Assembly: GCF_009758015.1 (NCBI RefSeq)
Contig: NZ_WSEL01000009.1
Coordinates: 1,847,501-1,911,500 of the forward strand
Direction of reading: 5' to 3'
Length of the DNA: 64,000 nucleotides
Source of the DNA: Ramlibacter pinisoli
GTDB lineage: Bacteria > Pseudomonadota > Gammaproteobacteria > Burkholderiales > Burkholderiaceae_C
Of the stretch, positions 41,870 to 50,854 are shown one piece after another. The stretch's first letter is position 1. The number at the start of each line of letters is the position of its first letter. The notes beneath the pieces were generated by a model. That model saw only the letters and a program-made list of their open reading frames with translations. It was not told where the DNA came from and searched no databases. The translations under genes and the position numbers were made by a program.

Positions 41870-43051
41870 ATGGACCTGGCCTTCACGCCCGAGGAACAGC
41901 AGTTCCGCGAAGACATCCGCGCCTGGGTGCGCGACAACCTGCCGCAGGACATTTCGAACAAGGTCCACAACAACCTGCACCTCACGCGCGATGACATGCA
42001 GCGCTGGGCCCGCATCCTCGGCAAGAAGGGCTGGCTGGGCTACGGCTGGCCGAAGCAGTTCGGCGGCCCGGGCTGGAACGCCATCCAGAAACACCTGTTC
42101 GAGGAAGAGTGCGCGCTGGCCGGCGCGCCGCGCATCGTGCCCTTCGGGCCGGTGATGGTGGCGCCGGTCATCATGGCCTTCGGCAACGCCGAGCAGCAGA
42201 AGCGCTTCCTGCCGGGCATCGCCAGCGGCGAGGTGTGGTGGAGCCAGGGCTACAGCGAGCCGGGCTCGGGCTCCGACCTGGCGTCGCTCAAGACACGCGC
42301 CGAACGCAAGGGCGACAAGTACATCGTCAACGGCCAGAAGACCTGGACCACCCTGGGCCAGTACGGCGACTGGATGTTCAACCTGGTGCGCACCAGCACC
42401 GAAGGCAAGCCGCAGACCGGCATCTCGTTCCTGCTGCTCGACATGAAGTCGCCCGGCGTCAGCGTGCGGCCCATCATCATGCTCGACGGCGGCCATGAGG
42501 TGAACGAGGTGTTCTTCGACAACGTCGAAGTGCCGGCCGAGAACCTGATCGGCGAGGAGAACAAGGGCTGGACCTACGCCAAGCACCTGCTCTCGCACGA
42601 ACGCACCAACATCGCCGACGTCAACCGCGCCAAGCGCGAGCTCGAGCGGCTCAAGCGCATCGCCAAGGCCGAGGGCGTGTACGACGACCAGCGCTTCCGC
42701 GACGAGATCGCCAAGCTGGAAGTCGACATCGTGGCCCTGGAGATGATGGTGCTGCGCGTGCTGTCGGCCGAGAAGTCGGGCAAGAACTCGCTCGACGTGG
42801 CCGGCCTGCTGAAGATCAAGGGCAGCGAGATCCAGCAGCGTTACAGCGAACTGATGATGCTGGCCGGGGGCCCGTACAGCGTGCCCTTCATCCTGGAAGC
42901 CATGGAAGCCGGCTGGCAGGGCGACTTCCCGGGCGCCGCAACGGGACTGGCGCCGCTGGCAGCGACCTATTTCAACCTGCGCAAGACCACCATCTACGGC
43001 GGCAGCAACGAGGTTCAGCGCAACATCGTGGCGCAGACCGTCCTGGGCTGA
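41870..43051 (+). CDS. Acyl-CoA dehydrogenase (large partner)
   Basis: 393 aa FAD enzyme of the acyl-CoA dehydrogenase fold: N-terminal helices MDLAFTPEEQQFREDIRAWV, the FAD/substrate segment GYSEPGSGSDLASLKTRA, and the C-terminal TTIYGGSNEVQRNIVAQTVLG. Sequence style matches the PimC/FadE-type acyl-CoA dehydrogenases that occur as unequal pairs. It is followed after 11 nt by a second, divergent ACAD. The pair probably forms a heteromer oxidising a particular acyl-, dicarboxyl- or aryl-acyl-CoA, which cannot be identified here. Confidence 0.92.
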   Translation: MDLAFTPEEQQFREDIRAWVRDNLPQDISNKVHNNLHLTRDDMQRWARILGKKGWLGYGWPKQFGGPGWNAIQKHLFEEECALAGAPRIVPFGPVMVAPVIMAFGNAEQQKRFLPGIASGEVWWSQGYSEPGSGSDLASLKTRAERKGDKYIVNGQKTWTTLGQYGDWMFNLVRTSTEGKPQTGISFLLLDMKSPGVSVRPIIMLDGGHEVNEVFFDNVEVPAENLIGEENKGWTYAKHLLSHERTNIADVNRAKRELERLKRIAKAEGVYDDQRFRDEIAKLEVDIVALEMMVLRVLSAEKSGKNSLDVAGLLKIKGSEIQQRYSELMMLAGGPYSVPFILEAMEAGWQGDFPGAATGLAPLAATYFNLRKTTIYGGSNEVQRNIVAQTVLG

Positions 43052-43062
43052 GGAGACAAGAC

Positions 43063-44175
43063 ATGGACTTCGATTTTTCCGACGACCAGGAACAGCTGCG
43101 CGACGCGGTACGCAAGTGGGTCGACCGCAGCTACGGCTTCGAGCGCCGGCGGGGCGCCGTGCGCGCCGGCGGCTTCGACCGCGACACCTACACCGAGCTG
43201 GCCGAACTGGGCCTGGCCGGGCTCTACGTTCCCGAGGACCACGCCGGCATGGGCATGGGGCCGGTCGAGGGCATGGTGGTGATGGAGGAGCTGGGCCGTG
43301 GCCTGGTGCTGGAGCCGCTGGCGCAGGCGCTCATCGCCGGCGCGGTCATCAACGGGTATGGACCGGAACCGCTCAAGACGGCCCGGCTGGGCCACATCGC
43401 CAGTGGCGAGACGCTGCTGGTGCTGGCGCACCAGGAACGCAAGGCGCGCTGGCACCTGGACCGCTGCGAGACCAAGGCCAGCCGGCAGGGCGACGGCTGG
43501 ACCGTGAGCGGCAGCAAGAGCCTGGTGCCGGCCGGCGACCAGGCCGATGCGTTCCTGGTGCCCGCCATGGCGGACGGCCGCATGGCGATGCTGCTGGTCG
43601 AGCGCGCCGCCGGCGTCACCGCCACGGGCTACCCCACCCTGGACGGCAGCCGCGCCGCCGAGGTCGTGTTCAGCAACGCCCCGGCCACGCTGGTCACGCA
43701 GGACGGCCTGGCGGCCCTGGAACATGCGGTCGACATCGGCATTGCCTGCGCGTGCGCGGAAGGCGTCGGCGTCATCGACAAGACCATGGCCCTGACGGCG
43801 GAGTACATGAACACCCGCAAGCAGTTCGGCGTCACGATCGCCAGCTTCCAGGCCCTGCGCCACCGCATGGCGGACATGAAGATGCAACAGGAACTGGCGC
43901 GCTCGATGAGCTACTACGCGAGCCTGAAGCTCAATGCCCCGGCCGCGGAGCGGCGCCGGGCCATGGCGCGCGCCAAGTACCAGCTCGGTGTCGCGATGCG
44001 CTTCGTGGGCCAGAACTCGGTGCAGCTGCACGGCGGCATCGGCGTCACCGACGAATACATCGGCAGCCACTACTTCAAGAAGCTCACCCAGCTGGAGCTG
44101 ACGTTCGGCGACACGCTGCACCACCTGGGCGAAGTGTCGGCGCGGATGCAGGACACGGCCGGCGTGTTCGCCTGA
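43063..44175 (+). CDS. Acyl-CoA dehydrogenase (small partner)
   Basis: 370 aa. MDFDFSDDQEQLRDAVRKWV and the middle ALTAEYMNTRKQFGVTI plus QLHGGIGVTDEYIGSHYFK are acyl-CoA dehydrogenase features. It resembles the PimD-type small subunit of pimeloyl-CoA-dehydrogenase-like pairs. It is cotranscribed with the preceding dehydrogenase and the operon ends at a strong terminator 18 nt downstream. Confidence 0.9.
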   Translation: MDFDFSDDQEQLRDAVRKWVDRSYGFERRRGAVRAGGFDRDTYTELAELGLAGLYVPEDHAGMGMGPVEGMVVMEELGRGLVLEPLAQALIAGAVINGYGPEPLKTARLGHIASGETLLVLAHQERKARWHLDRCETKASRQGDGWTVSGSKSLVPAGDQADAFLVPAMADGRMAMLLVERAAGVTATGYPTLDGSRAAEVVFSNAPATLVTQDGLAALEHAVDIGIACACAEGVGVIDKTMALTAEYMNTRKQFGVTIASFQALRHRMADMKMQQELARSMSYYASLKLNAPAAERRRAMARAKYQLGVAMRFVGQNSVQLHGGIGVTDEYIGSHYFKKLTQLELTFGDTLHHLGEVSARMQDTAGVFA

Positions 44176-44193
44176 GCGTCGACCCTCCCCCAG

Positions 44194-44222
44194 AATGCCC
44201 GCGCCCCGCGGGCATTTCTTTT
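44194..44222 (+). terminator. Rho-independent terminator after acyl-CoA dehydrogenase pair
   Basis: AATGCCCGC pairs with GCGGGCATT (9 bp, loop GCCCC), followed by TTCTTTT. It sits between the dehydrogenase stop and the ribosome site of the next gene. Confidence 0.88.
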
Positions 44223-44245
44223 GGCCCGCCGACAAGGAGACATCC

Positions 44246-45619
44246 GTGACCACCCGTCGAGACCTGCTGGCCGCGTCGGCCGCGACCGCGCTGCTCGCCG
44301 CCTGCGCCTCCACCCGCGGGGGTGCCGACCTGCCGCCCATCGTCTTCGTCCACGGCAACGGCGACAGCGCATCGATCTTCCAGTCGCTGCTGTGGCGGTT
44401 CGAATCGAACGGCTGGCCGCGCGAACGCCTGCACGCCATCGACCTGCCCTATCCCACCGCCACCGAGGACCACGCCCGGCCGCAGCCGGGACGCAGCACC
44501 TCGGCCGACTTCCGCAACCACCTGCGGGCGGAGGTCGACCGCATGCTGCAGGCCACGGGTGCCGGGCAGGTGGTGCTGGTCGCCCTGTCGCGCGGCGGCA
44601 ATGCCGTGCGCGACTACATCCAGAACGGCCCGGGTGCCGACCGCGTGAGCCATGCCATCCTCGGTGGAACGCCGAACCACGGCGTGTGGGCGCTGCCCGA
44701 TTTCCAGCCGAACAGCGAGTTCAACGGCACCGGTCCGTTCCTGCGCGCGCTGAACACGCCACGCAACGCGCAGGGCGACGAGGTGACCGGCCCGGTGCGC
44801 TGGCTGACGATCCGCTCCGACGGCAACGACAAGTTCGCGCAGCCGGACGGCCTGTGGATCGGCCGGCGCGGCCAGCCGACCCACGTGACGGCCGCCGGCC
44901 CCGAACTGAAGGGCGCCACCAACGTGGTGATCCCGCGCATCGACCACCGCGAGACGGCGCTGTCGCCGGCCGCCTTCGCCGCCATGCACCAGTTCCTCAC
45001 CGGCCGTCCGCCGGCCCAGCCGGCCGTCGTTCCCGAGCCGCGCGTCGTGCTGTCCGGCCAGGTCAGCGGGCTGGGCGTGTCGTCCACCGATCCGGCCTCG
45101 GGCAACCTGCCGAACAACCTGCCGCTGCCGGGCGCGACGCTGGCGGTGTACGCCGTCGACGCCGGCACCGGCGAGCGCCGCGGCCCCGCGCTGCTGTCGC
45201 AGGCCATTGGACCGGACGGCCGCTGGGGCCCGCTCGCCACCACGCCCGAGACCCGGCTCGAGTTCGTCGTGGCGGCACCCGGCTACGCCACCACGCATGT
45301 CTACCGCAGCCCCTTCCCGCGCTCGAGCGCAATCGTGCACCTGCGCCCCGAGCGGGTGCCCGGCGCCGACCGCGACGCGCCGGCCCTGGTGCTCATGACG
45401 CGCCCGCGTGGCTACTTCGATCCGACCCGCGACCGCATGGCGTTCGACGGCCAGACGCCGCCGCCGGGCGCGCTGCCGGGGGCCGGCGTCGCCAGCTCGC
45501 GCATCCAGCCGGCCGGCCTGCCGCGCACCGTGGTGGCCGAATTCAATGGGGAGAAGGTGGTAGGCCGCAGCTGGCCGCTAGCGCAGAACCGGGTGTCGGT
45601 GCTCGAGCTGACCGACTGA
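44246..45619 (+). CDS. Tat-type lipoprotein alpha/beta hydrolase
   Basis: 457 aa from GTG 44246, which has a strong AAGGAGA site 5 nt upstream. The N-terminus TTRRDLLAAS has twin arginines and leads to a lipobox LAAC (Cys20), so it is probably a Tat-exported lipoprotein. Residues about 30-250 are an alpha/beta hydrolase: VHGNGD (35-40) and the nucleophile elbow ALSRGG (Ser115), with a GTPNHGVW segment as in bacterial lipases. Residues about 265-457 contain beta-rich, transthyretin/Ig-like sequence. Lipase or polyester-depolymerase activity is plausible; the substrate is not shown. Confidence 0.87.
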   Translation: MTTRRDLLAASAATALLAACASTRGGADLPPIVFVHGNGDSASIFQSLLWRFESNGWPRERLHAIDLPYPTATEDHARPQPGRSTSADFRNHLRAEVDRMLQATGAGQVVLVALSRGGNAVRDYIQNGPGADRVSHAILGGTPNHGVWALPDFQPNSEFNGTGPFLRALNTPRNAQGDEVTGPVRWLTIRSDGNDKFAQPDGLWIGRRGQPTHVTAAGPELKGATNVVIPRIDHRETALSPAAFAAMHQFLTGRPPAQPAVVPEPRVVLSGQVSGLGVSSTDPASGNLPNNLPLPGATLAVYAVDAGTGERRGPALLSQAIGPDGRWGPLATTPETRLEFVVAAPGYATTHVYRSPFPRSSAIVHLRPERVPGADRDAPALVLMTRPRGYFDPTRDRMAFDGQTPPPGALPGAGVASSRIQPAGLPRTVVAEFNGEKVVGRSWPLAQNRVSVLELTD

Positions 45620-45637
45620 CCGGACGGCCCGGTGCCG

Positions 45638-46195
45638 CTAGCCGTGCAGGCGCGAGGACTTGGGCAGGTGCGCCATCAGGAACTCCATCTGGTCGGCCAG
45701 GATGCGCCGGTTGCGCAGGATGAAGTCTTCCCACAGGCTGGGAACGTAGGGCGCGTAGAGCAGCGGCATGCGGGCCTGCTCGGGCGTGCGGTTGCTCTTG
45801 CGGTGGTTGCAGGCACGGCATGCCGTCACCACGTTCATCCAGTGGTCCTTGCCGTTCTGCGCGAAGGGAATGATGTGCTCGCGGGTGAGCTCATCCTCGT
45901 GGAAATCGCCGCCGCAGTAAGCGCAGATGTTGCGGTCGCGGGCGAACAGCTTGCCGTTGGTGAGGCCGGGCTTGAGGTCGAAGGGGTTGATGTTCGGCAC
46001 CCCCTTGGTGCCGATGATGCTGCTGACGGCGATGAGCGACTGCTCGCCGGTCATGGCGTTGTGGCCGCCACGGAACAGCGCAACCTGTGCGCCGACCTCC
46101 CAGCGCACCTCATCGGCGGCATAGTGCAGCACCGCCTGCTCGAGGGAAATCCAGGACTGCGGCAGACCCTGGCCGGACAACTTCAAGACCTTCAA
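45638..46195 (-). CDS. HNH endonuclease
   Basis: 185 aa with a proposed TTG start at 46195: AAGGAG lies 6 nt upstream and the resulting N-terminus (M)KVLKLSGQGLPQSWISLEQA is a coherent domain, whereas the open frame further upstream is antisense to ribF. The HNH core has NICAYCGGDF, DELTREHIIPFAQNG, WMNVVTACRACNHRKSNRTP: two CxxC zinc pairs and the HH/N residues. Standalone HNH proteins of this type are common in Burkholderiales; their role (repair, restriction or other) is unknown. It is divergent from ribF. Confidence 0.85.
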   Translation of the reverse strand: MKVLKLSGQGLPQSWISLEQAVLHYAADEVRWEVGAQVALFRGGHNAMTGEQSLIAVSSIIGTKGVPNINPFDLKPGLTNGKLFARDRNICAYCGGDFHEDELTREHIIPFAQNGKDHWMNVVTACRACNHRKSNRTPEQARMPLLYAPYVPSLWEDFILRNRRILADQMEFLMAHLPKSSRLHG

Positions 46196-46330
46196 CGAAC
46201 GCTCCTTCCACGACAACGGGCGAACAGCGAACGGAACAGCAAGCACAATATACCCTGATTCAGCGACATTTCGCCCGCGGCGCCCCTGCGCGCCGAGACC
46301 GGGCGCTATCAAAACGATATCGACGCCGGC

Positions 46331-47329
46331 ATGCACATCTTCCGCGGCTTCCACCATCCCGGCATCGCGCCGGCATGCGCCGTCACGATCGGCAATTTCG
46401 ACGGCGTCCATCGCGGCCACCAGGCCATGCTGGCGCTGCTGAACAGCGAGGCGCGCCACCGCGGCGTGCCCAGCTGCGTTCTGACGTTCGAGCCGCACCC
46501 ACGCGACTACTTCGCCGCCGTGGCCCGCAAGCCCGAACTGGCGCCCGCACGCATCGCCACCCTGCGCGACAAGCTGGGCGAGCTGACCGCGTGCGGGGTC
46601 GACCAGTGCGTGGTCCTTCCGTTCGATGCGCGTTTGTCGAGCCAGGTTCCCGACGTCTTCATCGACGAGGTGCTGGTGCGCGGCCTCGGGGCCCGCTACG
46701 TGCTCGTGGGCGACGACTTTCGCTTCGGCGCCAAGCGCGCCGGCGATTACGCGATGCTGGATGCGGCCGGCCAGGCGCGGGGGTTCGATGTCGCACGCAT
46801 GAACAGCTACGAGGTGCGCAACCTGCGCGTCTCCAGTTCGGCCGTGCGCGACGCCCTGGCCAGTGCCGACATGGACGGGGTCGCCGCCCTGCTGGGCCGT
46901 CCGTACAGCATCAGCGGCCACGTCGTCCACGGGCGCAAGCTCGGCCGCGACCTCGGCTTCCCCACCCTGAACCTGCGCTTCTCGCACTGGAAACCGGCCG
47001 CCTCGGGCATCTTCGCGGTCCAGGTCCACGGCCTGGTGGCCGACCCGCTGCCGGGTGTGGCCAACCTCGGGGTGCGGCCGTCACTGGATCCGCGCGATGT
47101 CAACGGCGGGCGCGTGCTGCTGGAGACCCACTGCCTGGAATGGCCCAGCCAGCTCGGGGCGCAGGGGGGCTACGGTAAAATCGTCCGGGTGGACCTGCTG
47201 CGCAAACTGCACGACGAGCTGAAGTACGACAGCCTGGAAGCGCTGCGTGCCGGCATTGCGCGCGATTGCGCCGACGCCCGCGCCTTCTTCGCGTCCACCC
47301 GCCGCCAGACCACCCGCGACCGAATTTAG
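46331..47329 (+). CDS. ribF: Bifunctional riboflavin kinase/FAD synthetase RibF
   Basis: 332 aa. The N-terminal FMN adenylyltransferase domain has TIGNFDGVHRGHQAML; the C-terminal riboflavin kinase domain has GRDLGFPTLNLRF and GVANLGVRPSLD. Together they convert riboflavin to FMN and FAD. It precedes ileS and lspA, the classical ribF-ileS-lspA order, but a 112-nt gap with a dispersed repeat lies between ribF and ileS. Confidence 0.96.
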   Translation: MHIFRGFHHPGIAPACAVTIGNFDGVHRGHQAMLALLNSEARHRGVPSCVLTFEPHPRDYFAAVARKPELAPARIATLRDKLGELTACGVDQCVVLPFDARLSSQVPDVFIDEVLVRGLGARYVLVGDDFRFGAKRAGDYAMLDAAGQARGFDVARMNSYEVRNLRVSSSAVRDALASADMDGVAALLGRPYSISGHVVHGRKLGRDLGFPTLNLRFSHWKPAASGIFAVQVHGLVADPLPGVANLGVRPSLDPRDVNGGRVLLETHCLEWPSQLGAQGGYGKIVRVDLLRKLHDELKYDSLEALRAGIARDCADARAFFASTRRQTTRDRI

Positions 47330-47354
47330 GGGGCGCCCCCGCCGCTCGCCGCCT

Positions 47355-47422
47355 CGACAGGCTCAGGGCGACCGGACCCGCGCACTTCGCCCCCCTGCGG
47401 CCCGACCGGGCTGAGCTTGTCG
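47355..47422. repeat. Imperfect palindromic repeat (REP-like) between ribF and ileS
   Basis: CGACAGGCTCAGGGCGACCGG and, 30 nt on, GACCGGGCTGAGCTTGTCG form an imperfect inverted repeat with arms CGACAGGCTCAG and CTGAGCTTGTCG. Elements with a core CGACAGGCTCAGGGCGA are, to my knowledge, scattered in intergenic DNA of many Comamonadaceae and other GC-rich proteobacteria. No other copy occurs in this window. Confidence 0.6.
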
Positions 47423-47441
47423 CAGCCCCCGAGGCCCCAGC

Positions 47442-50291
47442 ATGTCCGACCAGAAAACCGATTACCGCGCCACCCTCAACCTGCCCGACACCCCGTTCCC
47501 GATGCGCGGCGACCTGCCCCGTCGCGAGCCGGGCTGGGTGAAGCAGTGGGAGGACGAGGGCCTGTACAAGCGCCTGCGCGTCGCCCGCCGCGGCCGCCAG
47601 AAGTTCATCCTGCACGACGGCCCGCCGTACGCCAACGGCCAGATCCACATGGGCCACGCGGTGAACAAGGTGCTCAAGGACATGATCGTCAAGTCGCGCC
47701 AGCTCAAGGGGCTGGACGCGGCCTACATCCCGGGCTGGGACTGCCACGGGCTGCCGATCGAGAACGCGATCGAGAAGAAGTTCGGCCGCAACCTGCCGCG
47801 CGACGAGATGCAGGCCAAGAGCCGCGCCTTCGCCACCGAGCAGATCGGCATCCAGATGGCCGACTTCAAGCGGCTGGGCGTGCTGGGCGACTGGGAGCAC
47901 CCCTACCGCACCATGGACCTGCGCAACGAGGCCGACGAGATCCGCGCCTTCAAGCGCGTCATCGAGCGCGGCTTCGTCTACCGCGGCCTCAAGCCGGTCT
48001 ACTGGTGCTTCGATTGCGGCTCCTCGCTGGCCGAGTTCGAGATCGAGTACGCCGACAAGAAGTCGCAGACGCTGGACGTCGGCTTCCTGGCCCACGACCC
48101 GGCGGCCCTGGCCCGGGCCTTCGGCCTGGCGGCGCTGCCCAAGGCGCAGGATGCCTTCGTCGTCATCTGGACCACCACCGCCTGGACCATCCCGGCCAAC
48201 CAGGCGCTGAACCTGAACCCGGAACTCGACTACGCCCTGGTCGACACCCCGCGCGGCTACGTCGTGCTGGCCGCGTCGCTGGTCGAGAAGGCGCTGGCGC
48301 GCTACCAGCTCACCGGCGAGGTGGTCGCCACTGCCAAGGGGCAGGCGCTCGACGGCCTGCAGTTCCGGCATCCGCTGTACGAGGTCGACGCGGCCTACCG
48401 GCGCCTGTCGCCGGTCTACCTGGCCGACTACGCCACCGCGGAGGACGGCACCGGCATCGTCCACTCCTCGCCGGCCTACGGCCTGGACGACTTCAACAGC
48501 TGCATCGCCCACGGCCTGTCCTACGACGACATCCTCAACCCGGTGCAGGGCAACGGCAGCTACGCGCCCGACTTCGCCCTGTTCGGCGGCCAGAACATCT
48601 GGAAGGCCGCACCGGTCGTCATCGAGACGCTGGACAAGGCCGGCCGCCTGTTCGCCACCGAGACCATCGCCCACAGCTACCCGCACTGCTGGCGCCACAA
48701 GTCGCCGGTCATCTACCGCGCCGCCGCCCAGTGGTTCATACGCATGGACGAAGGCGAAGGCGTGTTCACCCGCGACAAGGCGCCGCAAACGCTGCGCCAG
48801 ATGGCGCTGGCCGCGATCGAGGAAACCGGCTTCTTCCCCGAGAACGGCAAGGCGCGCCTGCACGACATGATCGCCGGCCGCCCCGACTGGTGCATCAGCC
48901 GCCAGCGCAGCTGGGGCGTGCCCCTGCCCTTCTTCCTGCACAAGGACACCCACGAGCTGCATCCGAAGACGATGGAGATCCTCGACCTGGCGGCCGACAT
49001 GGTGCAGGCCGGGGGCATCGAGGCCTGGAGCAAGGCCACGCCGGAGGACATCCTGGGCCGTGTCGGCGCGGCGGCCGATGCGCCGCAGTACACCAAGAGC
49101 ACCGACATCCTGGAAGTGTGGTTCGACTCGGGCACCACGCACACCACCGTGCTCAAGGGCTCGCACCCGGGCAGCGCGCACGAGAACGGCCCCGAGGCCG
49201 ATCTCTACCTCGAGGGCCACGACCAGCACCGCGGCTGGTTCCACTCGTCGCTGCTCACCGCCTGCGCGATGTACGGGCGCGCGCCCTACCGCGGCCTGCT
49301 CACGCACGGCTTCACCGTCGACAGCCAGGGCCGCAAGATGAGCAAGTCGCTGGGCAACGGCGTCGATCCGCAGGAGACCTGGAAGAAGCTGGGTGCCGAG
49401 ATCATCCGCCTGTGGGTGGCCGCCTCCGACTACTCCGGCGACATCGCCGGCGACGACAAGATCCTGGCGCGGGTGGTCGACGCCTACCGCCGCATCCGCA
49501 ACACGCTGCGCTTCCTGCTGGCCAACGTGAGCGACTTCGACCCGGCCAAGGACGCGGTGCCCATGGCCGAGCTGCTCGAGATCGACCGCTACGCCCTGAG
49601 CCGCGCGGCCCAGTTCCAGGCCGAGGTGCTGGCGCACTACGAGGTCTACGAGTTCCACCCGGTGGTGGCCAAGCTGCAGGTCTACTGCTCCGAGGACCTG
49701 GGTGCGTTCTACCTCGACATCCTGAAGGACCGGCTCTACACCACCGGCGCCAAGTCGCTCGCCCGCCGCAGCGCGCAGACCGCGCTGTGGACCATCACGC
49801 ACGCCATGCTGCGCTGGATGGCGCCCTTCCTCAGCTTCACGGCCGAGGAAGCCTGGCAGGTGTTCGGCACTTCCGACTCGATCTTCCTGGAGGAGTACGC
49901 CGAGCTGGGCGCGCCCGACGAGGCCCTGCTGGCCAAGTGGAACCGCATCCGCGAGATCCGCGACCTGGCCAACAAGGAGATCGAGGCGGTGCGCGCGAGC
50001 GGCGCCGTCGGCTCCTCGCTGCAGGCCAACCTCACCGTCACCGCGCCGGCGGCCGACCACGCGCTGCTGGCCGGCCTGGGCGAGGACCTGAAGTTCGTCT
50101 TCATCACCTCGGCGATCGCCCTGGCGGCCGGCGAGGCCCTGGGCGTGCAGGCGGTGCCGTCGACCGACACCAAGTGCGAGCGCTGCTGGCACTGGCGTGC
50201 CGACGTCGGTGCCGACCCCGCCCATCCGGCGATCTGCGGCCGCTGCGTCAGCAACCTGTACGGCACCGGCGAAGACCGGCACCACGCCTGA
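47442..50291 (+). CDS. ileS: Isoleucyl-tRNA synthetase
   Basis: 949 aa class I synthetase. [14 protein letters not shown] carries the HIGH-type motif, [10 protein letters not shown] the KMSKS loop, and the editing domain (CP1) includes [15 protein letters not shown]. The C-terminal zinc finger CERCWHW...CGRCVSN is complete, marking the bacterial IleS1 type, which is usually mupirocin-sensitive. Start ATG 47442 follows the intergenic repeat. Its stop overlaps lspA by one base. Confidence 0.98.
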   Translation: MSDQKTDYRATLNLPDTPFPMRGDLPRREPGWVKQWEDEGLYKRLRVARRGRQKFILHDGPPYANGQIHMGHAVNKVLKDMIVKSRQLKGLDAAYIPGWDCHGLPIENAIEKKFGRNLPRDEMQAKSRAFATEQIGIQMADFKRLGVLGDWEHPYRTMDLRNEADEIRAFKRVIERGFVYRGLKPVYWCFDCGSSLAEFEIEYADKKSQTLDVGFLAHDPAALARAFGLAALPKAQDAFVVIWTTTAWTIPANQALNLNPELDYALVDTPRGYVVLAASLVEKALARYQLTGEVVATAKGQALDGLQFRHPLYEVDAAYRRLSPVYLADYATAEDGTGIVHSSPAYGLDDFNSCIAHGLSYDDILNPVQGNGSYAPDFALFGGQNIWKAAPVVIETLDKAGRLFATETIAHSYPHCWRHKSPVIYRAAAQWFIRMDEGEGVFTRDKAPQTLRQMALAAIEETGFFPENGKARLHDMIAGRPDWCISRQRSWGVPLPFFLHKDTHELHPKTMEILDLAADMVQAGGIEAWSKATPEDILGRVGAAADAPQYTKSTDILEVWFDSGTTHTTVLKGSHPGSAHENGPEADLYLEGHDQHRGWFHSSLLTACAMYGRAPYRGLLTHGFTVDSQGRKMSKSLGNGVDPQETWKKLGAEIIRLWVAASDYSGDIAGDDKILARVVDAYRRIRNTLRFLLANVSDFDPAKDAVPMAELLEIDRYALSRAAQFQAEVLAHYEVYEFHPVVAKLQVYCSEDLGAFYLDILKDRLYTTGAKSLARRSAQTALWTITHAMLRWMAPFLSFTAEEAWQVFGTSDSIFLEEYAELGAPDEALLAKWNRIREIRDLANKEIEAVRASGAVGSSLQANLTVTAPAADHALLAGLGEDLKFVFITSAIALAAGEALGVQAVPSTDTKCERCWHWRADVGADPAHPAICGRCVSNLYGTGEDRHHA

Positions 50292-50797
50292 TGGCCCGCG
50301 CCGCCCTCCGCAGCGCGTCGCCCGCCGGCAGCCTGCTGCCCTGGCTCGGGCTGGCCTTCATCCTGCTGATCGCCGACCAGTTCACCAAGGTCCTGATCCT
50401 CGGCTACTACCGGCTGGGCGACTCCACCACGATCACCAGCTTCTTCAACATCGTGCGAGCCCACAACACGGGGGCGGCGTTCTCGTTCCTGGCCGCGGCC
50501 TCCGGCTGGCAGCGCTGGCTGTTCACCGGCATCGCCGTGGCCGCCGTCGTCTTCATCGTCTGGATGCTGCGCACCCATCCGGGGCAGAAGCTGTTCTGCC
50601 TGTCGCTGGCGCTCATCCTGGGCGGCGCGGTCGGCAACCTGGTCGACCGCCTGCTGCACGGCTACGTGGTCGACTTCCTGCAGGTCCACTACGGCGGCTG
50701 GTTCTTCCCGGCCTTCAATGTGGCCGACAGCGGCATCACGCTGGGCGCCATCGGCCTCGTCGTCGACGAGCTGCGGCGCGTGCGGCGCAGCGGCTGA
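50291..50797 (+). CDS. lspA: Lipoprotein signal peptidase LspA
   Basis: 168 aa with four transmembrane helices. The catalytic aspartates are in [15 protein letters not shown] and [15 protein letters not shown]-terminal [10 protein letters not shown] and [16 protein letters not shown] are also family motifs. It removes signal peptides from prolipoproteins, including those of the two lipoprotein hydrolases seen here. ATG 50291 overlaps the ileS stop (TGATG). Confidence 0.97.
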   Translation: MARAALRSASPAGSLLPWLGLAFILLIADQFTKVLILGYYRLGDSTTITSFFNIVRAHNTGAAFSFLAAASGWQRWLFTGIAVAAVVFIVWMLRTHPGQKLFCLSLALILGGAVGNLVDRLLHGYVVDFLQVHYGGWFFPAFNVADSGITLGAIGLVVDELRRVRRSG

Positions 50798-50854
50798 CCT
50801 GCGCGGCGCGGCCGCCGGGTTGACGGCCGGCGGGAATCCCCGCAGGCTAGCCGC

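Noticed and set aside
47355..47422. Integron attC site
   Set aside because: The hairpin lacks the R'/R'' core sites and flanks housekeeping genes with no integrase or cassettes.
47100..50285. A 1061-codon open frame on the minus strand
   Set aside because: It is antisense to ileS and has the same compositional signature; ileS motifs on the other strand are unambiguous.
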